Counted from the stretch's first letter, positions 41,901-50,193 are shown. The stretch: 50,435 nt of DNA from CAZJAD01 sp964543855 (GCA_964543855.1 CAZJAD010000010.1:1-50435), one strand, 5' to 3'. The notes: generated from the sequence alone by a model not told the origin. Program-made: numbers and translations.

Positions 41901-42339
41901 CAACGATTCGACCATAGCCGTGCCGGTCGATACCTTCTACCAAGACTCGGTTCCGGGGGCTGGCATCTACGAGTACTTCGTGGTGGCGCGGTACGATGGC
42001 GGAGAGAGCGACTCCTCGAATCATGCAGTGGTGGAGGTCCCCGCAGGAACTCCCGCGGACCAGACTTTCCTGCCCGGGCACTTTGCCCTTATGCCGTGCT
42101 ATCCAAACCCATTTAATGCAGTTACGGCGATCGCCTTTGCGCTTCCGCGCACCTCTCGCGTGCGGATTTCGGTCTACGACATTCTCGGACGGCGGACGGT
42201 TCAGCTTGCCGACAATATCTATCCGGCAGGTCAGCACCGCCTCGTCTGGCAGGCCGGGGAGTTGGGCACAGGCCTATACTTTGTCCGCATGGAGGCGGAG
42301 GGATTCCGGCAGGTTCGCAAGGTTCTCCTGCTTCGGTAG
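38902..42339 (+). CDS. Secreted subtilase (S8, bacillopeptidase-F-like) with type IX-like sorting tail
   Basis: A 1145-residue exported protease. It has a signal peptide at 1-20, then an inhibitor-like propeptide (about 25-145). The S8 domain has Asp195 (GNLDTGVDGTHPAL), His236 (NGHGTHVMGTM), Asn345 (SAGNEGPG) and Ser430 (GTSMAGPHVAGI). Two carboxypeptidase-regulatory-like beta domains follow (GIVRNDDTSEPIHGAVVEA; LAGWVAAGDSIPVAGALVSL), then a beta-rich module (YFYGQAFDSLTINENGWLSPG), a fibronectin-III-like domain and the sorting tail CYPNPFNAVTAIAFALP, VYDILGRRT and GLYFVRM. The ATG has GGAAGG upstream and a promoter at 38780-38808. It is distinct from the 25.5 kb subtilase in its accessory domains but shares the same export tail. 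Confidence 0.92.
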   Translation: MQLATLALITLLAISQCALAISPEKISVPLTQELASAPSDSMIGAIVHLTAQADISTIDQQLHEAKASRALRHEIVVQALRSAAEGSQGELLAVLEQFQDDGDVEGYTPFWITNCVVVRGTRSVIETLSDRDDVQWLERNFRVRLIDTVPEGRAQRGGHLDDNHGVPRGIRAVGAPRAWYELGITGAGRLVGNLDTGVDGTHPALSARWRGTLVPASECWHDPIYGTTYPRDLNGHGTHVMGTMCGNSEVTDDSIGIAPDALWIACNAIDQDIGDDINNDILDAFQWFADPDGDPFTVEDVPDVVQNSWGVYSAFPGYEDCFNLWNNVIINCEAAGIVVTFSAGNEGPGARTCRSPATVAIDSVTMFAIGAVDATNDTTPPYDIASFSSRGPSDCPPYTAIKPEVCSPGVDVYSSVPGGGYAQEDWSGTSMAGPHVAGIVALMRQACPDAEVRDIKSVLMRTAHDYGTAGEDNTYGFGFVDAYEAVFQITVDRGFVEGIVRNDDTSEPIHGAVVEAIGTTRRTRTNADGFYWISLFGDSTWNLRYSAFGYYSQTVEVEVTVGDTTEQDVRLVPSPMGTLAGWVAAGDSIPVAGALVSLPGTPLPVMETDSLGGFEVTLPGDTSYDMHATYHDASFDTTILVTSGVVTSAMLYLDSPRSLPTGPDAYGYLSYDHLDHGNAAVFDWVEISPSLGGNGTVVALPTYDSSAFVAMPFPLYFYGQAFDSLTINENGWLSPGISHDHTYWNSAIPGGQGPSGMLAPFWDNLHELGDGEICYFYDSLNCRFVVEYNGMQYPPPGLPRVTFQAQIYSAEARATPTGDCEVVYLYRRIDIPDASTVGIEDPTETIGLQLLFNGSHNEHTWLIGPGAALRLTTRSQPDAYGSLAGQIITHPEVVDISEAVVRVGCGEVHPDESGSFQVDSLLTGLHRPEVFLEGYEAGMTEAFIEVDSTTEVTLEIWRLDPPRDLEASHEGCAVLLQWRPPESVQGAVHLDAFESYAVYRNDSTIAVPVDTFYQDSVPGAGIYEYFVVARYDGGESDSSNHAVVEVPAGTPADQTFLPGHFALMPCYPNPFNAVTAIAFALPRTSRVRISVYDILGRRTVQLADNIYPAGQHRLVWQAGELGTGLYFVRMEAEGFRQVRKVLLLR

Positions 42340-42496
42340 AATCCGCTGCCGGGGCTGGATCCAAGGCCTTGACCGGAAGCCCCAGCATCGCCGCTTTCGT
42401 GCAACAAAGACGATAAGTCCTGTATCTAAACAGATGTTAGGAAGTGAACAAGGGCTGTTGCAATCATACACTTAATCAGCGATTTGGAGGTCAGCG

Positions 42497-44410
42497 ATGA
42501 AAGGGCGAACAACATTGGGCTTGCTTCTTATCGGCACCATGGCGCTGGTGGCCTTCGGTCAATCTGAAGTCCCGGAGCCAAAGGGCAAACTCCTCTTCGA
42601 AGGAGCGAACGCGATTGTGAAATACGACTGCACACGCGTCGTTGCCCAGAACACCGGTCACTTCGAGGAGGTCAACCACTATCGCATTCACCTGCTCAAC
42701 GAGCGAGGAGTCCGCGAGCATGCTCAGGATTTCAATTTCTACTTCCTCGCCTACGACACGGTCGAGATCGTGGATGCCCGTGTCCACATGCCGGATGGGA
42801 GCGTTGTGGTCGTCACGGAGAAAGACATCAAAGATGTACCGCTACCGGCCTTCGGGCCTTTCTATTTGGAGAATGTGAGAGAGAAAATCATCACGTTTCC
42901 TTCGCTGCAGCCGGGTGCGGAAATCGAGGTTGTCTCCAAGACAATCGCACGGGAACCACCGATTGATAATGTATACGATTTCAGCACATCCTTCGAGTAC
43001 AGGGATCCCATTCAGACGAAACTCGTCGAAATCAATGTGCCTGCCGACATGAAGCTCCGATGGAAGGCACGGAACGGGACGGTGCCGTACAAATCCGAGC
43101 GACAGGGCGAGCGCATGGTTCATCGGTGGCAGGTCAATGATGCTCCGCAAGTGATTCCCGAACCGGGCATGCCGCCATGGCCGGAACTCGCCCAGCAGAT
43201 CTATGCGTCGAACATGGAAAACTGGGAGTTTATGTCGAAATGGTACGATGGGCTTGCCGGTCCAAGCTTTGATCCGGATGAAGCCGTACGAGCAAAGGTT
43301 GCCGAGTTGACCCGTGGCCTTTCAACCGACGAGGAGAAGATTGCGGCGATCTTCTACTTCGTATCCAACGACATACGCTATGTGGAAACGAAGCTGTCCG
43401 GCCGCAAGGCTGGGTACAAACCGGAACCGGCTGGCGTGACCTTGTCCAATCGCTACGGCGTATGCCGCGATAAGGCCGCGCTCATGGTTTCGATGCTGCG
43501 CACCGCGGGTATCGAATCAGACATCGTGCTCATGAATCCGTCGTACAAGATCTTCGAGGACATCCCGTCGCAGCAGTTCAACCATGCGATTGTTGGCATT
43601 CCCGACGAGAAGACCGGCAAATACCGATACCTTGACCCAACGGTCGAGAAGACCAAAGACTATCTCGCCGCCATGGAACAGGAGAAAGCCGTCTTGCCTT
43701 GCTCTGAAAAGGGAGAACCCCTCGAATGGCTCCCCCTGATGCCTCCGGAAGATCATCTGTTCCACATTCAGGCCCGGTCGGAGCTTCGCTCAGACGGCGG
43801 TTTTGTCAGCCGGCTTACGATTTCGACGCGGGGTTTTCCGGATCTGGTCATGCGGAATTTCCTGGAGAGCATTCCACCGGAACAGCGTGAAAACATTTTC
43901 AAACAAATTGTCCAGATGATATCACCCACGGCGCGCCTGGAGAAGCTCGAAGTAACCGATTTGATGGACTTCACCCAGAATGTCGTGATCACGCTCGACA
44001 TCGCCGCAACGGACTACAGCGTCAAAGCGGGAGACTACCTCCTGTTTCAAGTGCCAAATCAATCCAGTGGCCTTGATTTCCTGACGCGTTCGCTGCTGCG
44101 CGGAAGCGATCTGACCGTAAGGCGGTATCCGCTCAAAGTGATGTCCACTTTCGCCGTGCGGGCGGATGAGGAAGTAGTCTTCCCCGAAGGATACAATGTG
44201 AAATCCATGCCCGATCCGCTGGAACGCGATTACCATGATTTCCGATTGGCTCGTCGGTTCGATGTGGAGGGCAATCGGGTGAAGCTCGAGCGCCTGATGG
44301 AGATGTCCGTCCTAGATATCCCACTGGAAAAATACCCCGAATTGCAGGCGATGCAGAAAGAAGACGATGTGATGAGCAAAGGGCGGGTTATTTTGAAGAG
44401 AGAAAGCTAG
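42497..44410 (+). CDS. Exported DUF3857/transglutaminase-like protein, catalytic triad intact
   Basis: A 637-residue exported protein. It has a signal peptide (about 1-21), a DUF3857 beta domain (about 30-210: HYRIHLLNERGVREHAQDF, VHMPDGSVVVVTEKDI, ITFPSLQPGAEIEV), then a transglutaminase-like cysteine-protease fold (about 265-380) with Cys323 (YGVCRDKAALM), His in FNHAIVGI and Asp in YRYLDPT. A C-terminal beta region (DUF3858-like) follows. Such proteins are common in Bacteroidetes-like bacteria; the substrate is not established, and a role in envelope peptide or protein processing is the usual guess. A paralogue follows after 78 bases, so the two probably form an operon. Confidence 0.85.
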   Translation: MKGRTTLGLLLIGTMALVAFGQSEVPEPKGKLLFEGANAIVKYDCTRVVAQNTGHFEEVNHYRIHLLNERGVREHAQDFNFYFLAYDTVEIVDARVHMPDGSVVVVTEKDIKDVPLPAFGPFYLENVREKIITFPSLQPGAEIEVVSKTIAREPPIDNVYDFSTSFEYRDPIQTKLVEINVPADMKLRWKARNGTVPYKSERQGERMVHRWQVNDAPQVIPEPGMPPWPELAQQIYASNMENWEFMSKWYDGLAGPSFDPDEAVRAKVAELTRGLSTDEEKIAAIFYFVSNDIRYVETKLSGRKAGYKPEPAGVTLSNRYGVCRDKAALMVSMLRTAGIESDIVLMNPSYKIFEDIPSQQFNHAIVGIPDEKTGKYRYLDPTVEKTKDYLAAMEQEKAVLPCSEKGEPLEWLPLMPPEDHLFHIQARSELRSDGGFVSRLTISTRGFPDLVMRNFLESIPPEQRENIFKQIVQMISPTARLEKLEVTDLMDFTQNVVITLDIAATDYSVKAGDYLLFQVPNQSSGLDFLTRSLLRGSDLTVRRYPLKVMSTFAVRADEEVVFPEGYNVKSMPDPLERDYHDFRLARRFDVEGNRVKLERLMEMSVLDIPLEKYPELQAMQKEDDVMSKGRVILKRES

Positions 44411-44488
44411 AAGCGGCAGCATTCAGTCCGATGCTGCGGACAATTATCTTGTTGGCGGACTCGTTTCTTAGCGATACTGTAGGAGGTC

Positions 44489-46426
44489 ATGTTGAAACCT
44501 CGAAGCATTTTGCTCGCCATGCTCTTGTTGGTGGCGCTCACCAGCTACGCCAAGGTCGATGTCGACCCGGCCATCGAGGAGCTCATCAAAAACTCGCCGG
44601 GACCCAGCGCCTATCCGCAAGCCGGCGCGCTCGTTTTGCTGCGTGATCGCGAAGTCTATGTTGACGAGGATGGCGATGTCACGACCCACGGTCACCTGGT
44701 TCTGAAGGTTCTGCAGGTGAGAGCCAAAGACGACTACGGTGACCACTCCATACGCTTCAATGATATGACCCATGAGGTCGTCATTGAAAAGGCGTACACC
44801 CGGATGGCCGACGGCACATGGATCGAACCCGAAAAAGACGCCTTCACGCTGACAAGCGCTCCGGAGGTTCAATGGGCTTCGGCGTATTCACAGGTTAAGC
44901 AGCGCAATGTGAACTTTCCGGGCCTTGAAATCGGAGCGGCTATCGAACTGAAATGGACCACGAAGCCGAAAAAGGAGAAAGACAGAGAGGAAACCGACGA
45001 AGCGTACGGCGGCGAGTGGATCTTTGGAATGACGGAACCTATCCTCAGCCAAACCATGATCTTGCGCCTTGCTCCCGGCAGGAAGGTCAGCTACCATCTC
45101 CTGAACTCCGATGTGCAGCCGGAGGTCAAGATGGACGAGGGAGAGGCCGTCTACACCTGGCGGTTCAAAGACATGCCTCAGATCATGAGTGAGCCGAATC
45201 GTGTGAGCACGGCGGACATTGCCCCTCGGCTGCTGTGGACCTCGTTCCAGACCTGGGAGGATCTGGGTGACTACATGGGTTCGCGCTTCTGGACTCGCGT
45301 GGATACAGCAACACAGGCGGATGCTGCCCTGGCCGAGCTCGTGCCGAATCGGCCGCCATCCCACGACGATTACACGCGGGACCTGTGCATCGCCGTTCAA
45401 CGAAAAATCCGCAATGTGGGCCTTCGACTGGGCCGGGCGGGCTACGAGCCCAATACGGCCGACGAAGTGTGGGCGCACCGATACGGTGAAACCCGGGACA
45501 AAGCGGTCTTCCTGGCCGCACTTCTGAATCGCATCGGGATCACTTCATTTCCAGTTCTGGTGATGAACCGAAATGTCGAGTTTGTGGATCTGCCGGTCCT
45601 GGAGCAGTTTCGCCACATCATCCTTGCCATTCCCCGAGACAGCGACACGCTCTATGTGGATCCAATGGCCGAGGATAGTCGATTTGGCTCGATTCCGTTC
45701 GCTCGGACCTACGGCCACGGGTGTCTGCTTGTGCCCGGTCACACGACTCTGGTGAAAGTCCCATGCGGTGACCTCGAGAGTCGATCCTCGATCACCTACC
45801 TCGACGCGGTACTTCACGGCGATGGGACTCTGGAAGGGTCGGTCAAGGCCATTCCACGAGGGTGGAGTGAGGAACGGTGCCGTCAGCAGCTTAAAGACTT
45901 GAAAGAAAAAGAGCTGGACATCTACTTCCAGAGGGCGGCTTCGAGTCTGTCGCAGGGAGCCACCGTTATCCACTATGAAACCTCGGACCTGAAGGACCTC
46001 TCCGTACCGGCAGAGGTCTCCATGACTTTCGACGCTCAGCGGTACGCCAATCGACAGGGGGATGTTATCCTTTTCGACTTGCCTTCGAATCCGTTTCAGT
46101 GGGCGCTGCACGGATTCTTTCCGGCCTTGCCGGAAGTGAAATACCCTATTGAGCTGCCGCCACAGGGGGAAGCCCGGACCGTGCTACGCATGGAATTGCC
46201 CGAAGGCGTGACCGTCGGCTATCTGCCGGACCCGGTGCTTGTGGACAACCCTTACTTCCGTCTGGAAATGGTGGCGCGTGCGAGGGACAGGCAGGTCACC
46301 TGGGAGATTGCCGCGGAGATCAAAGCTGACAGAGTGCCTGTCGAAGACTACAACATTGTGCGGGAGGGATTCCAGAACCTCGGTTTGGAGAGGAACCGAC
46401 TGGCAATTCTCGAAGTCAAGAAATAG
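44489..46426 (+). CDS. Exported DUF3857/transglutaminase-like protein, catalytic Cys replaced
   Basis: A 645-residue paralogue of the preceding protein with the same layout: signal peptide (about 1-21), DUF3857 domain (DGDVTTHGHLVLKVLQV, YTRMADGTWIEPEKDAF, VNFPGLEIGAAIEL), transglutaminase-like fold and C-terminal beta region. The active-site motif reads YGETRDKAVFL, so the position of Cys323 in the first protein is Thr335 here. The His (FRHIILAI) and Asp (LYVDPM) are kept. It is therefore probably not a cysteine-dependent enzyme but a binding or partner subunit. It is closed by a strong terminator at 46471-46518. Confidence 0.85.
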   Translation: MLKPRSILLAMLLLVALTSYAKVDVDPAIEELIKNSPGPSAYPQAGALVLLRDREVYVDEDGDVTTHGHLVLKVLQVRAKDDYGDHSIRFNDMTHEVVIEKAYTRMADGTWIEPEKDAFTLTSAPEVQWASAYSQVKQRNVNFPGLEIGAAIELKWTTKPKKEKDREETDEAYGGEWIFGMTEPILSQTMILRLAPGRKVSYHLLNSDVQPEVKMDEGEAVYTWRFKDMPQIMSEPNRVSTADIAPRLLWTSFQTWEDLGDYMGSRFWTRVDTATQADAALAELVPNRPPSHDDYTRDLCIAVQRKIRNVGLRLGRAGYEPNTADEVWAHRYGETRDKAVFLAALLNRIGITSFPVLVMNRNVEFVDLPVLEQFRHIILAIPRDSDTLYVDPMAEDSRFGSIPFARTYGHGCLLVPGHTTLVKVPCGDLESRSSITYLDAVLHGDGTLEGSVKAIPRGWSEERCRQQLKDLKEKELDIYFQRAASSLSQGATVIHYETSDLKDLSVPAEVSMTFDAQRYANRQGDVILFDLPSNPFQWALHGFFPALPEVKYPIELPPQGEARTVLRMELPEGVTVGYLPDPVLVDNPYFRLEMVARARDRQVTWEIAAEIKADRVPVEDYNIVREGFQNLGLERNRLAILEVKK

Positions 46427-46470
46427 TCTCAGGCTCATCCGCGAGCCGTACCAGCGGTCATGATGCAAGT

Positions 46471-46518
46471 CACCGCCAGACCCCGAGTGGTTCTATGGGG
46501 TCTGGCGGTGTTTTTTGC
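46471..46518 (+). terminator. Very strong intrinsic terminator after the DUF3857 pair
   Basis: A perfect 14-base stem (CACCGCCAGACCCC, 46471-46484, with GGGGTCTGGCGGTG, 46497-46510) closes a 12-base loop and runs into TTTTTTGCG. It cleanly separates the DUF3857 genes from the nuo region. Confidence 0.92.
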
Positions 46519-46565
46519 GCAGAGGCGCACTCCTCGAGCACACCGTGGAATAGGACAAGTTATCC

Positions 46566-46592
46566 TTGACTTTCACCGGATTTTTTTATATT
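46566..46592 (+). promoter_or_regulatory. Possible promoter of the ECF/nuo transcript
   Basis: TTGACT (46566-46571) and an A/T-rich stretch containing TATATT (46587-46592), with a 15-base spacer, which is shorter than ideal; a shifted -10 would give 16. It is the only promoter-like site between the strong terminator and the nuo genes. Confidence 0.4.
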
Positions 46593-46610
46593 TTTGCTAT
46601 TCAATAAATT

Positions 46611-46958
46611 ATGGAAGCGGCGAGGAAACGCCCGGATGCCTTGCTCGAGCAATCGCTGGCAGGGGATCGGGCAATCCGAGCGACGGGAGAGAGCGCGGCG
46701 CAATGGTCAATGCATGACTCGGAGATGGCGACTTCTCTATCCCGCGCTCATGGGCAAATCGTCGGGAAATCACATCCGCAACACCGGGTGGTCTCGATTT
46801 GTGGTTCGCTACATGCCGCGTTCGAGATTGATTCCTCGCTTCTGAGAATAACTAACGAAGATGGGAAGAACCGGGACGAGGAGAACATCGCCCTTCAGGT
46901 CTGGGAGTCAGCCCCAGACGAGATCTGCCTCCTCACCGTTGAGGAACAGAGTTCATGA
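46611..46958 (+). CDS. Hypothetical small protein or untranslated leader before the ECF gene
   Basis: An open frame of 115 codons from an ATG at 46611 that ends in a TGA overlapping the next start (ATGA at 46955). There is no ribosome-binding site before the ATG and no motif I recognise; the product is polar, without signal peptide or membrane segment. The tail (ENIALQVWESAPDEICLLTVEE) is protein-like, and the exact ATGA junction favours a real gene. Alternatively the region is a long structured leader. If this is not a gene, 46427-46954 contains only the terminator and promoter listed separately. Confidence 0.3.
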   Translation: MEAARKRPDALLEQSLAGDRAIRATGESAAQWSMHDSEMATSLSRAHGQIVGKSHPQHRVVSICGSLHAAFEIDSSLLRITNEDGKNRDEENIALQVWESAPDEICLLTVEEQSS

Positions 46959-47479
46959 GAAATGTCCGAAGCCTCACGGTGGGTGGTGTCTGTGTCGCTC
47001 TTGGTGTCGTCCTACCACTTCTGTTCCATTACGCGTTTGCGGTCTTGCCTCGTATCGTCCTCCCAATGCATTATCCGGTGTTTCTGGCCGGGACTCTCTT
47101 GGATCCTTTGGGTGCCGCTCTCGTTGGCCTGCTGACCCCTGCCCTCTCGATGGGCCTGACTGGGATGCCGACTCCAGACCAGACATTCCGGATGATGGGC
47201 GAACTGGCAACCTACGGACTGGTTGTGAGCCTTGTTCTGCGCCTTTCAGGCGGCTTTCGCTATACAACCTGTCTTCTGGCGCTGGCTGTTGCGATGATTC
47301 TGGGTCGGGCAGTCCACGCGGTGCTTGCGATGTTCCTTCTGGGCTTTCAAGGATGGAAGCTCTACCTGGCGTTCTACCTGCCTGGTGTGCCGGGCATGGC
47401 CGCTCAGTTTCTACTTGTTCCGCCGCTGGCTATGCGGGTGCGGCGCGCCCTGAAACTGCCCGTTTCAGGCTCTTCATGA
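46955..47479 (+). CDS. ECF-transporter S-component-like membrane protein
   Basis: A 174-residue polytopic membrane protein with five to six hydrophobic helices: VGGVCVALGVVLPLLFHYAF at the start, then the MHYPVFLAGTLLDPLGAALVGLLTPALS segment and ELATYGLVVSLVLRL. This matches the substrate-capture S subunits of energy-coupling-factor vitamin transporters. The vitamin is not readable and no riboswitch was recognised upstream. GAGGAA lies eight bases before the ATG. It leads directly into nuoA after 49 bases. No EcfA/EcfT genes are in the window, so it would share a module encoded elsewhere. Confidence 0.75.
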   Translation: MRNVRSLTVGGVCVALGVVLPLLFHYAFAVLPRIVLPMHYPVFLAGTLLDPLGAALVGLLTPALSMGLTGMPTPDQTFRMMGELATYGLVVSLVLRLSGGFRYTTCLLALAVAMILGRAVHAVLAMFLLGFQGWKLYLAFYLPGVPGMAAQFLLVPPLAMRVRRALKLPVSGSS

Positions 47480-47528
47480 CGAATCAGCACTTCACCGATC
47501 TCAATAGCCTGTTCAACCATACAAACCG

Positions 47529-47885
47529 ATGAACGAGAACCTCCTCGCCCTGATCCTCCTTTTTCTTGCGGCCATCGTCGTTGTCCTGGCTTTCCTGGCG
47601 CTCACGATCTTCTTTGGACCGAGGCGACCCAACGCCAACAAAGCGCTGCCGTTCGAGTGTGGCACCGTCGGCGTCGGGGATGCACGCGGACCATTCCCCA
47701 TCAAGTACTACCTGGCCGCGATTGTCTTTGCCGTCTTCGATGTCGAAGTCGCCTTTCTCTTTCCCTGGGCCGTCGCGTTCAAGACGCTGAGCGTCACTGG
47801 CTTCGTCTCGATGATGATTTTCCTGGCAATTCTGGCCGTTGGACTTTACTACGCCATTCGCCGTGGCGTCTTTGAGTGGAAATGA
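47529..47885 (+). CDS. nuoA: NADH-quinone oxidoreductase subunit A
   Basis: A 118-residue membrane subunit of complex I with three helices. Seen are the conserved loop KALPFECG (about residues 38-45) and PFPIKYYLAAIVFAVFDVEVAFLFPWA, both NuoA signatures; the FECG cysteine lies in the loop near the quinone channel. There is no clear ribosome-binding site before the ATG. It is the first gene of a nuoABCDE run, with nuoB starting four bases after its stop. Confidence 0.96.
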   Translation: MNENLLALILLFLAAIVVVLAFLALTIFFGPRRPNANKALPFECGTVGVGDARGPFPIKYYLAAIVFAVFDVEVAFLFPWAVAFKTLSVTGFVSMMIFLAILAVGLYYAIRRGVFEWK

Positions 47886-47889
47886 AGCG

Positions 47890-48387
47890 ATGAAAACCAT
47901 GAAACTACGCCCGCCTTATGGGCTTCCGCCGGAAGGTGAGATTATCACGACCCGTTTTGACAAGCTGCTCGGATGGGGGCGGAAGTACTCGCTCTTTGTG
48001 TACCCTTTTGTGACGGCATGTTGCGGGATGGAATACATGTCGGTGTCTGCTGCCCACTATGACCTGGACCGTTTTGGTGCTGCCTTTCCACGGTTCAGTC
48101 CACGCCAGAGTGATGTTCTCTGGGTCGTTGGCACGATCTCGCAGAAGCTTGCGCCGTTGATGAAACGGGTCTACGATCAGATGTGCGACCCCAAATGGGT
48201 GATTGCATTTGGCTCGTGTGCGTCATGCGGTGGCCCCTACAACAACTACGCCACGGTGCAAGGCATTGACTCCATCATTCCGGTGGACATTTACATCGCC
48301 GGCTGCCCTCCGCGCCCGGAAGCGGTGCTTGACGGTGTCGTTAAACTGCAGAAGATGGTCCAAGAGTCCCGGCAGGTATGGAAGTAA
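47890..48387 (+). CDS. nuoB: NADH-quinone oxidoreductase subunit B
   Basis: A 165-residue peripheral-arm subunit carrying the terminal iron-sulfur cluster N2. Cluster ligands are the tandem C44-C45 (VTACCGMEYM), C110 (FGSCASCGG) and C139 (IAGCPPRPEA), in the usual order. The ATG at 47890 (MKTMKLRPPYG) is chosen over an upstream in-frame start that would overlap nuoA by 47 bases. Confidence 0.97.
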   Translation: MKTMKLRPPYGLPPEGEIITTRFDKLLGWGRKYSLFVYPFVTACCGMEYMSVSAAHYDLDRFGAAFPRFSPRQSDVLWVVGTISQKLAPLMKRVYDQMCDPKWVIAFGSCASCGGPYNNYATVQGIDSIIPVDIYIAGCPPRPEAVLDGVVKLQKMVQESRQVWK

Positions 48388-48411
48388 GCGAATTTATTGA
48401 AGAGTACGTTG

Positions 48412-48894
48412 ATGGAAGAATCGCTGGCGTATAAGAAAATCAAGGAGAAGTTTCCGGAAGCCGTGCTGGACTGGCATGTCCAACATGGCGACGAGACGAT
48501 CATCCTTCGCGGAGATGCCATTCTGGAGATTGCGCGGCTCTTGAAAGAAGATCCGGAACTGCAGTTCAATTTTCTCATGGATCTGACTGCCGTGGACTAT
48601 CTTGGGAGGAAACCGCGCTTTGAGGTCGTGTATCATTTCCTCTCGCTGCCGTTCAATCGTCGGCTGAGGGTGAAGTTGCAGCTCGACGATCTCTATCCGA
48701 CCGTCAAGAGCCTGACGCCGCTATGGAAAACGGCGAATTGGCTCGAGCGAGAGTGTTATGACCTCTATGGCATTCGGTTCGAGGGACATCCAAACCTGAA
48801 GCGTATTTTGCTCTACGAGGGGTTTGAAGGCCACCCGCTGCGCAAGGATTATCCTAAGAAGAAGCGTCAACCCTTGATCGGACCGGAAGATTAG
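48412..48894 (+). CDS. nuoC: NADH-quinone oxidoreductase subunit C
   Basis: A 160-residue subunit of the peripheral arm. The NuoC signature is present: LMDLTAVDYLGRKPRFEVVYHF, then VKSLTPLWKTANWLERECYDLYGIRFEGHPNLKRIL, ending in GHPLRKDYP. It is a separate gene, not fused to nuoD as in E. coli. The ATG at 48412 is used; an in-frame TTG at 48397 would add five residues. Confidence 0.95.
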   Translation: MEESLAYKKIKEKFPEAVLDWHVQHGDETIILRGDAILEIARLLKEDPELQFNFLMDLTAVDYLGRKPRFEVVYHFLSLPFNRRLRVKLQLDDLYPTVKSLTPLWKTANWLERECYDLYGIRFEGHPNLKRILLYEGFEGHPLRKDYPKKKRQPLIGPED

Positions 48895-48930
48895 CAGAAG
48901 ATTCGCTGATTAGACAAACACAACGGATTC

Positions 48931-50193
48931 ATGGAAGCGAAAACCGAAATTCCCGAAAAAGAGTTCTTTTTTACGGCCGCGGAGCCTGAATTCAAGACGG
49001 AGGAGATGATCCTCAACATGGGGCCGTCTCATCCGGCGATGCACGGGATCCTGAAAATCATGGTCAAGCTGCAGGGAGAGCTCATTGTGGACGCCGATGC
49101 GGAGATTGGTTATCTGCATCGGGCGTTTGAAAAATCCTGCGAAGCTTGCACCTGGAACCAGGCGATTCTCTACACCGACCGGCTGAATTACGTGAGCCCA
49201 GTCATCAACAATGTCGGCTATTGCATGGCGGTAGAAAAACTGCTGGGTGTCGAGGTTCCAGAGCGTGGGCAATACATTCGCACACTGCTGTGCGAAGTTT
49301 CACGCATCGCAGACCATCTCACTTGCGTCGGTGCCGCGGCCATGGAACTTGGAGCCGTGACTGTTTTCATCTACATGATGAAAGGGCGCGAATATCTCTA
49401 CGAACTCCTCGAAGACTTCTGTGGCGCGCGCGTGACGACCATGGCGACACGGGTGGGAGGATTGCCGGCGGATTTGCCGGATGGATGGATTGAGAAGCTC
49501 CACAGAGTGATCAAAGAAACGCGGATCATTCTGAAGGAGTGCCACGCGCTACTGACATGCAACCGCATTTTCTATGATCGCGTGCGCGGCACGGGCATCA
49601 TGAAGGCTGATGATGCAATCAACTGGGGCTTCACCGGCCCGTGTCTTCGTGCAGCCGGCATCGATTATGATGTGAGAAAGAACTTCCCGTATCTCGTCTA
49701 TAACCGGGTGGACTGGGCGATTCCCGTGGGCACCGAGGGAGACAATTACGATCGCTATCTGGTGCGCATGGAGGAGATGGAGCAGTCGTGTCGAATTCTG
49801 GAGCAGTGTGCCAAGCAGATTCCAGACGGGCCGCACTCGGTCGATGACAAGCGCATCATGTTGCCGGACAAAAAGGACACCTATGGCAACATCGAAGGCC
49901 TGATGAATCACTTCAAGCTTATCATGCACGGCCACGGCATTCGCGTGCCCGTTGGGGAAGCCTACCAGGCCGTGGAAGCCGGTAACGGCGAACTCGGTTT
50001 CTATATTGTCTCGTATCCCATCGAGGGCGAAGAGAACGACGGCTGCGCCAGCAAGCCGTGGAAGGTACGCTGCCGCCCACCGTGTTTCCATTTCACCGCG
50101 GCGCTGTCGGAAATGATCACCGGCGATATGGTCGCAGATGTCATTCCCACCTTCGGATCGATTAACATGATCGGAGGGGAACTCGACCGATGA
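48931..50193 (+). CDS. nuoD: NADH-quinone oxidoreductase subunit D
   Basis: A 420-residue subunit that, with NuoB, forms the quinone-binding site. Motifs: LNMGPSHPAMHGILKIMVKL (quinone-site His/Met loop), EIGYLHRAFEKSCE, DRLNYVSPVINNVGYCMAVEK, DHLTCVGAAAMELG, and a C-terminal PPCFHFTAALSEMITGDMVADVIPTFGSINMIGGELDR that carries the family end with Asp and Arg. The stop overlaps the nuoE start (ATGA). Confidence 0.97.
   Translation: MEAKTEIPEKEFFFTAAEPEFKTEEMILNMGPSHPAMHGILKIMVKLQGELIVDADAEIGYLHRAFEKSCEACTWNQAILYTDRLNYVSPVINNVGYCMAVEKLLGVEVPERGQYIRTLLCEVSRIADHLTCVGAAAMELGAVTVFIYMMKGREYLYELLEDFCGARVTTMATRVGGLPADLPDGWIEKLHRVIKETRIILKECHALLTCNRIFYDRVRGTGIMKADDAINWGFTGPCLRAAGIDYDVRKNFPYLVYNRVDWAIPVGTEGDNYDRYLVRMEEMEQSCRILEQCAKQIPDGPHSVDDKRIMLPDKKDTYGNIEGLMNHFKLIMHGHGIRVPVGEAYQAVEAGNGELGFYIVSYPIEGEENDGCASKPWKVRCRPPCFHFTAALSEMITGDMVADVIPTFGSINMIGGELDR

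Noticed and set aside
42345..42386. Hairpin (GGGGCT/AGCCCC plus outer GCTG/CAGC) after the second subtilase as a terminator.
   Set aside because: The stem is broken by a bulge and is followed by a GC-rich stretch with no U-run, so termination is not supported.
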